From an uncultured Megasphaera sp. (GTDB taxonomy: Bacteria > Bacillota > Negativicutes > Veillonellales > Megasphaeraceae), in the NCBI GenBank assembly GCA_900540735.1, contig UQHB01000054.1, positions 1 through 13,590 on the forward strand: DNA of 13,590 nucleotides, written 5' to 3'. This document shows positions 5,718 to 13,323 of this stretch, one piece after another. How positions within the stretch are numbered: the stretch's first letter is position 1; every line of letters starts with the position of its first letter. A program made the position numbers and the translations under genes. Below the pieces are notes generated by a model. The model saw only the letters and a program-made list of their open reading frames with translations, was not told the origin of the DNA and made no database searches.

Positions 5718-5805
5718 GCTGTATGATTCCTCCCTGAAACAACAAACTAGAAAAGCTTTAGGTCTCTTTCTCCGGGGCTAAGTGGAGTCCAAGTGAAAAG
5801 CTTAC
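5718..5805 (-). promoter_or_regulatory. rplM 5' leader, possible L13 autoregulatory RNA
   Basis: The untranslated leader between the predicted start of transcription (about 5805) and the rplM ATG contains complementary arms AAAGCTT (5797-5803) and AAGCTTT (5753-5759), enclosing a GGACTCC...CCCCGGAG segment that can form an inner CTCC/GGAG stem. L13 operons in Firmicutes are known to carry protein-binding autoregulatory leaders; whether this one belongs to a described class cannot be told without a covariance search. Confidence 0.42.
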
Positions 5806-5811
5806 TTTCCT

Positions 5812-5840
5812 ATTTTACATATCTCCCCTAGTCTTGTCAA
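5812..5840 (-). promoter_or_regulatory. promoter of the rplM-rpsI operon
   Basis: On the minus strand TTGACA (complement of 5835-5840) is followed after 17 bases by TAAAAT (complement of 5812-5817). Start of transcription is expected near 5805. It faces away from the metY promoter. Confidence 0.87.
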
Positions 5841-5984
5841 GGACTTTTTACAAAAACTTTTACACCCCCTTTTCTCTTATAATGGTATATATTATATTTT
5901 TAAGTCTCACTTTGTAAAATACCAGTAAACTAAACGTTTAACTTTAATTTTTCCAAAAAATTCAAAAAATTCTTCAAAAACCAT
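5841..5984. other. AT-rich divergent intergenic region with phased A-tracts
   Basis: No gene is visible. Three A-tracts, at 5955-5960, 5964-5969 and 5976-5980, are spaced about one helical turn apart directly upstream of the metY -35 box. This resembles an UP element or intrinsically curved DNA that would strengthen that promoter. The rest is AT-rich without a clear motif. Confidence 0.5.
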
Positions 5985-6013
5985 TTGACAAAACGAGATT
6001 GAAATAGTATACT
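5985..6013 (+). promoter_or_regulatory. promoter of the metY-metA operon
   Basis: A perfect TTGACA (5985-5990) is followed by a 17-base spacer and TATACT (6008-6013). Transcription should begin near 6020, immediately ahead of the T-box leader, which then decides whether the message is completed. Confidence 0.92.
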
Positions 6014-6019
6014 TACGTC

Positions 6020-6300
6020 AACAACTTGATAGTGTTGCAATGAAGAGAAGAGTACACGAAAGGGATTGTCCCAGAGAGTTCCCACTTGGTGCAAGGGAAT
6101 ACATGAAGCTTCGTAGAAGATGGACTCTGAGCAGACTGGTCGAATAGTTAGACCGTCCGGGCGCGCCCGTTATAGTGCTATGGTATTGAAGGCTCATTCG
6201 CCTGCGTACCTGAAGAGGTCACATTCGTGAGGGTGTGATGAAATTGGGTGGTAACACGGTGCTTCCGTCCCTTAGTTGTATAGGGATTGGGAGCTTTTTT
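6020..6300 (+). promoter_or_regulatory. T-box leader (tRNA-Met sensing) of the metY-metA operon
   Basis: The leader has the parts of a Firmicutes T-box in order: an AGTA motif at 6051-6054; stem I with an apical segment containing GGTGCAA (6068-6075 area); the specifier region GAAG-ATG-G-ACTCTGAGC, which aligns with the glyQS-type layout of specifier, purine, helix strand and TGAGC; further stem-loops (including GGGC/GCCC near 6160); and the T-box element GGGTGGTAACACGG (6246-6259). The specifier is ATG at 6120-6122, and the bulge UGGU can pair with the ACCA end of tRNA-Met. The T-box strand pairs with CCGTCCC to make the antiterminator, in competition with the downstream terminator. Uncharged tRNA-Met should therefore switch on methionine synthesis. 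Confidence 0.92.
6261..6300 (+). terminator. T-box-controlled attenuator terminator
   Basis: GCTTCCGTCCCT (6261-6272) pairs with AGGGATTGGGAGC (6282-6294) with one bulged T and two wobbles, followed by six T residues (6295-6300). Its left arm shares CCGTCCC with the antiterminator, so the two structures exclude each other. Confidence 0.88.
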
Positions 6301-6369
6301 AGTATAACAACGCAACCATCAAGCTAATTTAAATCTATAATATATTTAATTCTTAGGGGGAATTTCATT

Positions 6370-7656
6370 ATGAGCGAAAACAAAAACTACAAATTCGAAA
6401 CATTACAGCAACATGCAGGCCAAGTACCTGATCCGGCAACAGGCGCACGTGCCGTTCCTATTTACCAGACAACGTCCTACGTTTTCAAAGATACACAGCA
6501 GGCTGAAGACCGCTTTGCGCTCCGTGACCCGGGCTTCATTTACAGCCGTTTGACGAACCCGACACAGGATGTTTTTGAAAAACGCGTTGCTGCTCTTGAA
6601 GGCGGTACAGCAGGTCTTGCTGTTGCCAGCGGTGCTGCAGCTATTGCGTACTCCATCTTGAACATTGCCGGTGCAGGCGATGAAATCGTCTCCGCTTCTA
6701 CCTTATACGGCGGCACATTCGAACTCTTCAACGAAACATTCAAACACCTCGGCATTACGACACACTTCGTCAACGCTGACCATCCGGAAGAATTCGAAGC
6801 TAACATTAACGATAAAACGAAAGCTGTCTACCTCGAATCCTTAGGCAACCCGGCTATTAACATTCCGGACTTTGAAGCTATCGCTGAAATTGCGCACAAA
6901 CACGGCCTCCCTGTTATCGTCGATAACACCTTTGCTACACCGTACCTCTTCCGTCCGCTCGAACACGGCGCAGACGTTGTCGTTCATTCGGCTACGAAAT
7001 TCATCGGCGGCCACGGCACGACATTAGGCGGCGTTATCGTTGAAAACGGCAAATTCGATTGGGAAGGTTCTGGCCGCTTCAAAGACTTCGCTTCTCCAGA
7101 CCCAACATACAACGGCGTAAACTTCGCCAAGGACGTACCGGGTGCAGGCTTTGTAACTCGTATTCGTGCAAAATCCTTGCGTGACCTCGGTGCATGCATT
7201 AGCCCGTTCAACGCTTGGCTCTTAATCCAAGGCCTTGAATCCTTGTCCTTACGTATTGAACGCCACGTTGCCAACGCACAGAAAATCGCGGCTTACCTTG
7301 AAAACAACCCGAAAGTTGAAAAAGTCAACTATCCGGCCTTGCCGTCTTCGCCGTACTACAAATTAGCGCAGAAATACTTCCCGAAGGGCACAGGCTCCAT
7401 CTTCTCGTTCGAACTCAAAGGCGGCTACGATGCAGCTCGTAAATTCATCGACAGTGCAGACATCTTCTCTGACCTTGCCAACGTCGGTGACTCCAAGTCC
7501 CTCCTCGTTCATCCGTCTTCTACGACACATCAGCAGCTCACTGTTGAACAGCAGGCTGCTGCAGGCATCACACCGGGCCTCGTTCGTATTTCTGTAGGCC
7601 TTGAAAATGTAGATGACCTCTTAACAAGCCTCGAAAACGCTTTCAAAGAAATCTAA
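6370..7656 (+). CDS. metY: O-acetylhomoserine sulfhydrylase (O-acetylhomoserine aminocarboxypropyltransferase)
   Basis: The 428-aa protein is a PLP enzyme of the Cys/Met-metabolism family. It makes homocysteine from O-acetylhomoserine and sulfide in the cytoplasm. TLQQHAGQVPDPATGARAVPIYQTTSYVF in pieces marks the N-terminus of the MetY subgroup; YSRLTNPTQDVFEKRVAALEGG (58-79) binds PLP phosphate; DNTFATPYL is at 185-193; and the PLP Lys210 lies in VVHSATKFIGGHGT. The length of about 430 with the internal insert near residues 220-250 fits MetY rather than the shorter MetB/MetC/MetZ. The start ATG has AGGGGGA upstream. It is the first gene after the Met T-box and lies 29 bases before metA, whose product supplies its substrate. 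A cystathionine-type activity is less likely. Confidence 0.96.
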   Translation: MSENKNYKFETLQQHAGQVPDPATGARAVPIYQTTSYVFKDTQQAEDRFALRDPGFIYSRLTNPTQDVFEKRVAALEGGTAGLAVASGAAAIAYSILNIAGAGDEIVSASTLYGGTFELFNETFKHLGITTHFVNADHPEEFEANINDKTKAVYLESLGNPAINIPDFEAIAEIAHKHGLPVIVDNTFATPYLFRPLEHGADVVVHSATKFIGGHGTTLGGVIVENGKFDWEGSGRFKDFASPDPTYNGVNFAKDVPGAGFVTRIRAKSLRDLGACISPFNAWLLIQGLESLSLRIERHVANAQKIAAYLENNPKVEKVNYPALPSSPYYKLAQKYFPKGTGSIFSFELKGGYDAARKFIDSADIFSDLANVGDSKSLLVHPSSTTHQQLTVEQQAAAGITPGLVRISVGLENVDDLLTSLENAFKEI

Positions 7657-7685
7657 TTTCTCTTCCACTGTAAGGAGATTTCCGT

Positions 7686-8621
7686 ATGCCTATTAAAATT
7701 GCAGACGGTTTGTCTGCTAAAGAAAAACTTCATGAAGAAGGTATCTACACGATTGACCAAGCAAGGGCAACCCATCAGGATATTCGCCCACTGCGACTTT
7801 TGATTTTAAATCTCATGCCCTTAAAGAAACCGACGGAACTGCAGCTCTTGCGCCTTTTAGGGAATACGCCGCTACAGGTTGAAGTTGACTTTTGCCATAC
7901 CGTTACCCATGCAGCAGCGCATACAGATGCCTCCTACTTAGAAGAAAATTATTGCACCTTCGATGATGTAAAAGATAAGTATTATGATGGTATGATTATT
8001 ACGGGCGCGCCTGTAGAAACCTTGCCCTTCGACGAAGTAGATTACTGGCCGGAACTGGTGACCTACTTCGACTGGGCCAAGACCCACGTCTTCTCGACGC
8101 TCTTCCTCTGCTGGGGAGCCCAGGCTGCGCTCTACCATTACTATGGTATTCAGAAGCTACTGCTATCAAAGAAATTCTTTGGCATTTATGAATACCAGCT
8201 GACGGTGCGCAATCATCCCTTGCTCCGCGGCTTTGATGACCGCTACTTCATCCCCCAGTCGCGCCATACGACTATTGATGATGCAGCAGTCGACGCAAAT
8301 CCAGCCCTCCAAGTTCTTTCCCGGTCCGCTAAATATGGCAATAATGTTATCGGCACGCCAGACTACCGTCGTTTCTTCATACTCGGACATTTCGAGTATG
8401 ACCGCCGGACTCTGGAAGGAGAATACCTGCGGGATAAGAATAAAGGATTGCCTATTGATTTGCCAAAGCATTATTATCCGCACGATGATGATATGAAAAC
8501 GCCGTCATTTATTTGGTGTAGTTATGCTCACCTCTTTTACCAGAACTGGCTGAACATTGTCTATCAAGAGACTCCCTACAATCTTCCGTCCATTTCTGAT
8601 GTAAAGGAGACAGCTCATTAA
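7686..8621 (+). CDS. metA: homoserine O-acyltransferase MetA, predicted acetyl-CoA-specific
   Basis: The 311-aa protein is a full-length MetA. MPIKIADGLSAKEKL and HQDIRPLRLLILNLMP in the N-terminus are typical. The catalytic residues fall at canonical positions: Cys142 in LCWGAQAALYHYYG, His235 and Glu237 in ILGHFEYD. It activates the hydroxyl of homoserine, the committed step of methionine synthesis. Residue 111, which decides acyl donor in this family, is Glu (ITGAPVE), as in the Bacillus cereus acetyltransferase, not Gly as in the E. coli succinyltransferase; this predicts O-acetylhomoserine as product and matches the MetY partner. Automatic annotation as succinyltransferase would probably be wrong. 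Ribosome binding site AAGGAG precedes the ATG; control is through the shared T-box leader. Confidence 0.97.
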   Translation: MPIKIADGLSAKEKLHEEGIYTIDQARATHQDIRPLRLLILNLMPLKKPTELQLLRLLGNTPLQVEVDFCHTVTHAAAHTDASYLEENYCTFDDVKDKYYDGMIITGAPVETLPFDEVDYWPELVTYFDWAKTHVFSTLFLCWGAQAALYHYYGIQKLLLSKKFFGIYEYQLTVRNHPLLRGFDDRYFIPQSRHTTIDDAAVDANPALQVLSRSAKYGNNVIGTPDYRRFFILGHFEYDRRTLEGEYLRDKNKGLPIDLPKHYYPHDDDMKTPSFIWCSYAHLFYQNWLNIVYQETPYNLPSISDVKETAH

Positions 8622-8634
8622 ATTCCCATACCTA

Positions 8635-8684
8635 ACAAAAGCCATGCTAGATAGCCTCATCGCTGTCTGGCATGGCTTTTGTAT
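8635..8684 (+). terminator. intrinsic terminator of the metY-metA operon
   Basis: ACAAAAGCCATGC (8635-8647) is an exact complement of 8670-8682, and the inner bases TAGATAGC/GCTGTCTG extend the stem with two G-T wobbles to about 21 bp around a 6-base loop. TTTTGTATTTG follows the GC-rich part. It begins 14 bases after the metA stop. Confidence 0.88.
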
Positions 8685-8691
8685 TTGTCTA

Positions 8692-8724
8692 TGAAAAAAG
8701 CGTCCATCCGAAGATGAACGCTTT
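8692..8724 (-). terminator. minus-strand intrinsic terminator with TTCG tetraloop
   Basis: On the minus strand AAAGCGTTCATC pairs with GATGGACGCTTT (one mismatch) around the very stable C(TTCG)G loop, followed by TTTTTT (complement of 8694-8699). It is well placed to end leftward transcription coming from the outer-membrane gene or from the structured region at 8782-9320. Confidence 0.8.
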
Positions 8725-8738
8725 CTCAATTGCGAAAG

Positions 8739-8781
8739 AAACGAGCCTTACTGATGGGAAAGTACAGTAAGGCTCGTTTTT
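8739..8781. terminator. bidirectional hairpin terminator
   Basis: AAACGAGCCTTACTG (8739-8753) is an exact complement of 8765-8779, giving a 15-bp stem with an 11-base loop. TTTTT follows on the plus strand; on the minus strand the tail is GTTTCTTTC, weaker. With its neighbours it makes three consecutive terminator hairpins between converging transcripts. Confidence 0.8.
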
Positions 8782-9182
8782 GTATATCCACATGGGCAAC
8801 AGTAACAACAAAAGGGAGTAAAGTGTTACCGTTGCGCCATGGAGATAATGAAGTTGTGATGTAACATATGCTAGAACTAACATATACTTGGACGACAGGC
8901 GGTATCCCCTTCGCAGTGCGCGGCAGGAGGCTCACGCTGTGGTAAATCTTCTGTAACATCTCTCATCGTCCATCTTGACGCCATAACTATGCCGACGACA
9001 CTGCTTCAGGAGACAACACCTATCTCCCGTTGTCGAGCTACATTAGGCGTGCTGTGGTGGTTTTCATCGTAAAAACATGAGCAGGAATTGTGCTCTCTCA
9101 GCCTCACCCCACCATGCGCGCAGCGTGAAGGGTGCAGAGAGATTGTAGGGAGCAGGCTAGAACCAGTATCAGCAGATGTAAG
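8782..9182. other. non-coding, hairpin-rich region; possible structured RNA
   Basis: No convincing coding sequence exists on either strand in these 400 bases. Many short complementary arms occur: GGACGA (8890-8895) with TCGTCC (8966-8971); TCGTC (8966-8970) with GACGA near 8993; GACAAC with GTTGTC near 9012-9034; GAGCA with TGCTC near 9079-9094; and CTCTCT with AGAGAG plus CACCC with GGGTG near 9093-9143. GC content is higher than in the flanking intergenic DNA. Minus-strand terminators follow at 8739-8779 and 8692-8724, so a leftward transcript is plausible. I recognise no known RNA family (tmRNA, RNase P, SRP, TPP or cobalamin elements were considered). Confidence 0.35.
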
Positions 9183-9247
9183 GGCAGGGGTGATGCTTTT
9201 TAAGCCGCATATCGAAGATCCTAAGGCGTAAAAGCATTGCCCCTGCC
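9183..9247. repeat. long 18-bp inverted repeat downstream of the outer-membrane gene
   Basis: GGCAGGGGTGATGCTTTT (9183-9200) pairs with AAAAGCATTGCCCCTGCC (9230-9247), 18 pairs with two wobble positions, around a 29-base loop that itself contains ATC-GAA-GAT and GCC/GGC complementarity. It lies 74 bases beyond the stop of the receptor-porin gene. No T-run follows on either strand, so it is more likely a 3' mRNA-stabilising hairpin or a repeat element than a classic terminator. Confidence 0.72.
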
Positions 9248-9320
9248 TCGCACCGCATAAAAGTTATTTCACATGGCCTGCGACCGTCCAAGACGATGTT
9301 TACCTCATGCGGCGTTCAAC

Positions 9321-9740
9321 TTAGAATTTGTACGAAACTTGGACGCGCGTGTAATCACCGAGGTTGAAGTCTTCGGAGCCATGGATGGTATCGCGTTTTT
9401 GCGTGCTCTGTGCGCCGAAGGTATAGAAGGCTTCGAGGAAGAAGCTCTTCGCCGGGACGTAGCCTGCGCCAAGGGTGAAGCTGCGGATACCATCGAGGTA
9501 ACGGTCCGGCAATGCTTCGGTGCCGTTGCCGCCGAAGAAGGAGCCGTGTTCGAAGTATTTATAATCGGCGAAGGCATTCCAGCTGCCGACGACATCTGTG
9601 TCGCTCTTGCCGATATCGGCACGGAGTACCCAGAAGGTCGGGTTCGAGCCGCCGCCAGTATAGCGGCCAAATTCGTCGCGCGCACCACGGAGATAACGAC
9701 CTGTATCGGAACGGTTAATGCCCCAATCGAAGGACAAGGA
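9321..9740 (-). pseudogene. fragment 5: C-terminal strands of the porin-like barrel
   Basis: This segment runs from directly after the TAG to the natural stop TAA at 9323-9321. It contains strands such as TFWVLRADIG, WNAFADYKYFEHGSFFGG, SFTLGAGYVPAKSFFLEAFYTFG and DYTRVQVSYKF. The final aromatic Phe is the usual assembly signal of outer-membrane barrels recognised by the BAM complex. A TTG at 9737 could be read as a start, but there is no ribosome binding site, so it is not an independent gene. Confidence 0.78.
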
Positions 9741-10556
9741 CTATGCACCCATTCTATACTGCGCACCAAGGCCAAAGACGTTGGCAATGTCCATTTCCTG
9801 GTTATATGTAGACCAGTTGGACAAGTCTGTACCTGTTCCGTACATGCCTGTCTTATGGTAGCCATCGCCCATAGAGCGGAGATACCAAGCTGTAAGGCCG
9901 AGGTTGTCGCCCACTTTCTGGCGTACTTGGATGAACGCAGCTCTATCAATAGACGGTACATAGTCTTGTTTCAGTTGGCTACCAATAATCTGAATAGACG
10001 GAGTAAGGGCTGTGATTGGCATTTCAGTAGTATTCAAGGGGTCAAAATAGATACGTACTAAATCAAAGTATGCATTCAGTACAGAGTACTTATGATCTGC
10101 TGTTGCTGTATCTGTATCAGAGTTAATGTTTTCACCGACAAATTTTACAAATAAGTAATCTAAAGATTTAGCTCTATCACTTCCATCAATTCTATTGCCA
10201 TCATCATCTTCGAAATAAACCATCTTACCATTAGCTTTTGTAATAATGGCATCATAGACGGAACCGAGATACGTATAAATAGCGTCTTTGCCAGTCTGTA
10301 GGACTAGCATTTCGCCCCATGTTTGGTGTTTAATGCCACTCAATTTTTGTACAGTATAGAGCTTTTCTATTATATTGGGTTTGTAATTACTAACGTGAAG
10401 CCCTGCAATACTCTGGTTATATGCAGCATCCGTGTTCGTACCTGCATATAAGCCATCCCCCTGTGGATAATTCGAATTTTTTGTTTGATTCAAGAAGGTA
10501 TCATACCACGTACCGCCAAAGCCGCCTTTCCCGGAATCAGAAGAATTATCAGGATA
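9741..10556 (-). pseudogene. fragment 4: middle of the porin-like barrel, ended by in-frame TAG
   Basis: After the second frameshift the frame reads YPDNSSDSGKGGFGGTWYD and continues through long hydrophilic loops and strands (LNAYFDLVRIYF, AAFIQVRQKVGDNLGLTAWYL, VFGLGAQYRMGA) to TAG at 9743-9741. The next codons, SLSFDWGINRSDTG, continue the barrel in the same frame, so the TAG is an internal lesion, most simply a changed Tyr codon. Confidence 0.78.
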
Positions 10557-12871
10557 GCATGATTCCATTTTTCCAGATAGTTTACAGCATTCTGTTGCCA
10601 AGCAGAGTTCTTCCAGTCTTCTTCACTCATGCCTTCCGGAGCTTTCGTAACATCTGTTGCATGGAGCATACTGTTACTATTTTGTTGGTATTCTTTACCA
10701 CTATATTCTGTTGTGTAATACGTATATGTACCTAATAATTCAGCTAATGTAGGCGGACGAGAAATGATGGCTTTTTCCATATGCGTATAAGCGGAGTCCG
10801 TAATACCTGTAGAAGCGGAGAAATCACCATACCCTACACGGACTTGGGTCTTATCATTCGTATAGGTTGCGCGGATACCATCGTATTCCTTACCGAACCA
10901 GTAGCCCGTCACACCCGTCTTTTCTGTCAAGCGGCCAATGGTGAAGTCCCATTTATTGGCTTTTTGATTGAGTTCTGCTCTGTCAAGGCGAGCGTCATGA
11001 AGACCTCTCTTATCGGACTTACTGTACATCGTATCGAGGGTATTACCAGACAAACCTTGGATGAGGAAGTTCGTATCATCACCGATTTGATAATCAACAC
11101 CGAGGCGGAGACGTTGTTCTAAGCCGTGACCCGATTTATCTGCTAAGTTCTTCAATGCTTTTTCATCTAAGCTGGTCGTCGTTGTCAATGTGCGTTCGAT
11201 TAAATCTTGTCCTTTAAACATATTGGAGCGAACGCGATAATCGCCGATGAGGTCGACATCGCCGGCTTTACGGCCTGCATCTTTATCAGACGGTTTGCTG
11301 AGGAACCAGTCACTTTGCGGTTTTGTCGTATCAGCAGTCGTAGTGCCAGTACCTTCACCGGTTGTTGCAACAGTTGCCGTCGTATCTTTCGCTTCTTCGG
11401 CTTTCTTAGCAGCCTTCGTGGCAGCTTCTTTTGCCGTATCTGCGTCAGCACCGAATTTGATATTTGCGCCAATCCGGTAGAGGCGGTCTTGGTATGCCCG
11501 GTCGTCGTCACGGTGGTTGAAGAGGTTGTCAATGCCAACGTAAGCGGTCATATCCTTGCCAAAGTCTTTTTGTACCATGAAATTCCAGATACCAAAGGTT
11601 TTCTTTTTGTAGTTTGCTTTGCCTTGAATGAAGTTACCATCGTCATCTTTGTGATATAAATCATTCGTATTGACGGAGTTGCTATCGAGCATATGGATGT
11701 AGTAATCGCCCCACAGTGCAGCGCGCCAGCCGTTAGCCTTATCTTCGTAGTTGAGGCTAATATCTACTTTATGCTGTGGTCTATCAAGTAATTGACGCGG
11801 CATATCGGAATCACTCTTATTGATAGCGTAGCCCAGTTTTGCGGACCAATGGTCATTGAATTTCTGCTGTACTTCTGCTTCAATCCCTGTGATTTCGGCT
11901 TTGCCAATATTTTTAAAGCTGTAAATTCTATCGGTATTTACCAAATTAGAGCCACCCAGTTGGTTAAAGTTAATGAGCTGTCCTGTAAAATAAGAAGTCA
12001 TATAATCGTCAATTTGGTTGTGGAAGAGCGATACACGGCTGTATGTCTTGTTGTTTTCGCCTTCAAGAGAAATGTCCATGTTAAGGGATTTTTCTGGTTG
12101 TAAGTTTTTATTACCCAGCCAGTACCAACCATATTGATTACCACCAGCAGAGCCGAACATTTCCCAGTTGTAGTAGAGTTCGCCCATGCCCGGTTCGGTG
12201 TAGCCTGTACCGATATTTACTTTTAAACGCCGGTTGGGGTTACCATTGAGATTATGTGTTACCCCTAAGTTTGCCGTTACTTCACTGCCGAAGAGGTCGC
12301 TGTTATCGAGGCGGATAATTGTCGTTAAGATAGTGTTGTCGTTGACTTGCCACGTATCCTGAACGAAGACATGACGACGTTGAATCTTAGCATCACCACC
12401 GCTAACCATATTATCCCGCGCAGACAAATCACCATAATACTGACCATTATACATGATGTATTTATTAGAAGTCGTGGCATTGGAATCAACAGCCCCTAAA
12501 AGGCCATAATATGCATATACAGGATAATACAGTCCGGCAAAGCCAAGTTTGCCTTCATCATATAACTTCTGTAAATCATTGTTTTCTTTCAGTTCCTTGT
12601 CAAATTTATCATAAGCAGCTTTGACATCAGCAGGAACATTGCCTCCAGCCATATCTAATACAGAATATTTAGAAGCCATTTCATAGGTGAAATCAGGAAT
12701 GGTACCGCCATACATTTCGCTAGCTTTATCCCATTGTACGCCTTCTCCATCAGCACTGGGCACTAAAATATAATCATGAACAGACGAGCTAGCCATCGGT
12801 TTACCCGTCTGCGTGTCGATGAGGACATTCCCATTTGTATCGATTTGTGTATCTAAATTGCCTTCATATGC
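10490..12871 (-). pseudogene. fragment 3: rest of receptor barrel, linker and start of second barrel
   Basis: The longest uninterrupted frame (768 codons from the ATG at 12796) spans the junction of the two barrels and is the direct proof of the fusion. It carries the receptor motifs GTGYTEPGMGELYYNW and NLQPEKSLNMDISLE (the conserved N-L-x-P-E-K-S region), IDNLFNHRDD, and the end RIGANIKF. The Ala/Lys-rich then Thr-rich linker follows, and then DLIGDYRVRSNMF, LEQRLRLGVDYQIGDDTNFLIQ and further porin-like strands. True coding sequence leaves this frame near 10557; the remaining codons to the stop at 10490 are nonsense. Confidence 0.82.
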
Positions 12872-13323
12872 TCACGGATCAATACCACGCGTCCACCGTT
12901 GTGATTCTGGTACACGTTTGAGACGAGTACCACTAGCCCGTTCTTCTGTATAGCCAATGCCATAGCTCAGTAAGTGTTGGTCATTTACAGCCGTGTTCAT
13001 AGTCGCATTGAGGTCTAACTGTTTATGTTCGAGCCAGTCCACAGCAGCTAAGACATTTTTACCTGTATAGGACAAAGCGTATGTGCTTCTATCCATATTG
13101 CGGTCAAAAATTTGGATTGGAGCTAAAATGCCACCTTCTTCAAATTTATTGCGCCGTTCTAAATCTTCTTTTTCCTGCATAACACGGAAGGAAATCTTGT
13201 TATTTTCATTTAAATCTACTTCACCAGAAGTACCAATCGATTTCGATGTGCCATAGTACCGCAAGGATGGACGGAAATCAACTAACGCATCTTTGCCAGC
13301 TGTAAAGCTACGGTTTTGCTGCC
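12872..13323 (-). pseudogene. fragment 2: receptor barrel, ended by in-frame TGA
   Basis: The frame from the first shift reads GQQNRSFTAGKDALVDF, then alternating barrel-strand sequence (KISFRVMQEK, STYALSYTG, LAAVDWLEHKQLDLNA), up to GIDP followed by TGA at 12874-12872. The same frame continues directly with AYEGNLDTQIDTNGN. The codon was most simply TGG (Trp) changed by one base. No hairpin resembling a selenocysteine insertion element follows. Confidence 0.78.

Noticed and set aside
8881..9069. Plus-strand frame with a P-loop-like string (GGSRCGKSS near 8926-8952)
   Set aside because: The frame has no start codon, ends after about 62 codons, shows no other ATPase motif, and its translation is otherwise unlike protein; chance match.
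8880..9180. Possible TPP or cobalamin riboswitch, RNase P RNA or tmRNA
   Set aside because: CTGAGAGAGC and CACTG-like fragments occur, but the required conserved partners (AACCTGAT, the B12 box, GAGGAAAGTCC, the tmRNA ends) are absent on both strands, and no suitable downstream gene exists.
9321..9737. Independent 138-aa gene starting at TTG 9737
   Set aside because: No ribosome binding site, and the sequence continues the same frame as the preceding fragment across a single TAG.
9273..10061. A 262-codon plus-strand open frame
   Set aside because: It is antisense to the porin-like barrel, whose minus-strand reading gives coherent strand patterns and a terminal Phe; the plus-strand product is compositionally odd and has no ribosome binding site.
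12872..12874. TGA read as selenocysteine
   Set aside because: No hairpin of the bacterial SECIS type follows the codon, and a β-barrel receptor has no reason to use selenocysteine; a nonsense change or sequencing error is simpler.
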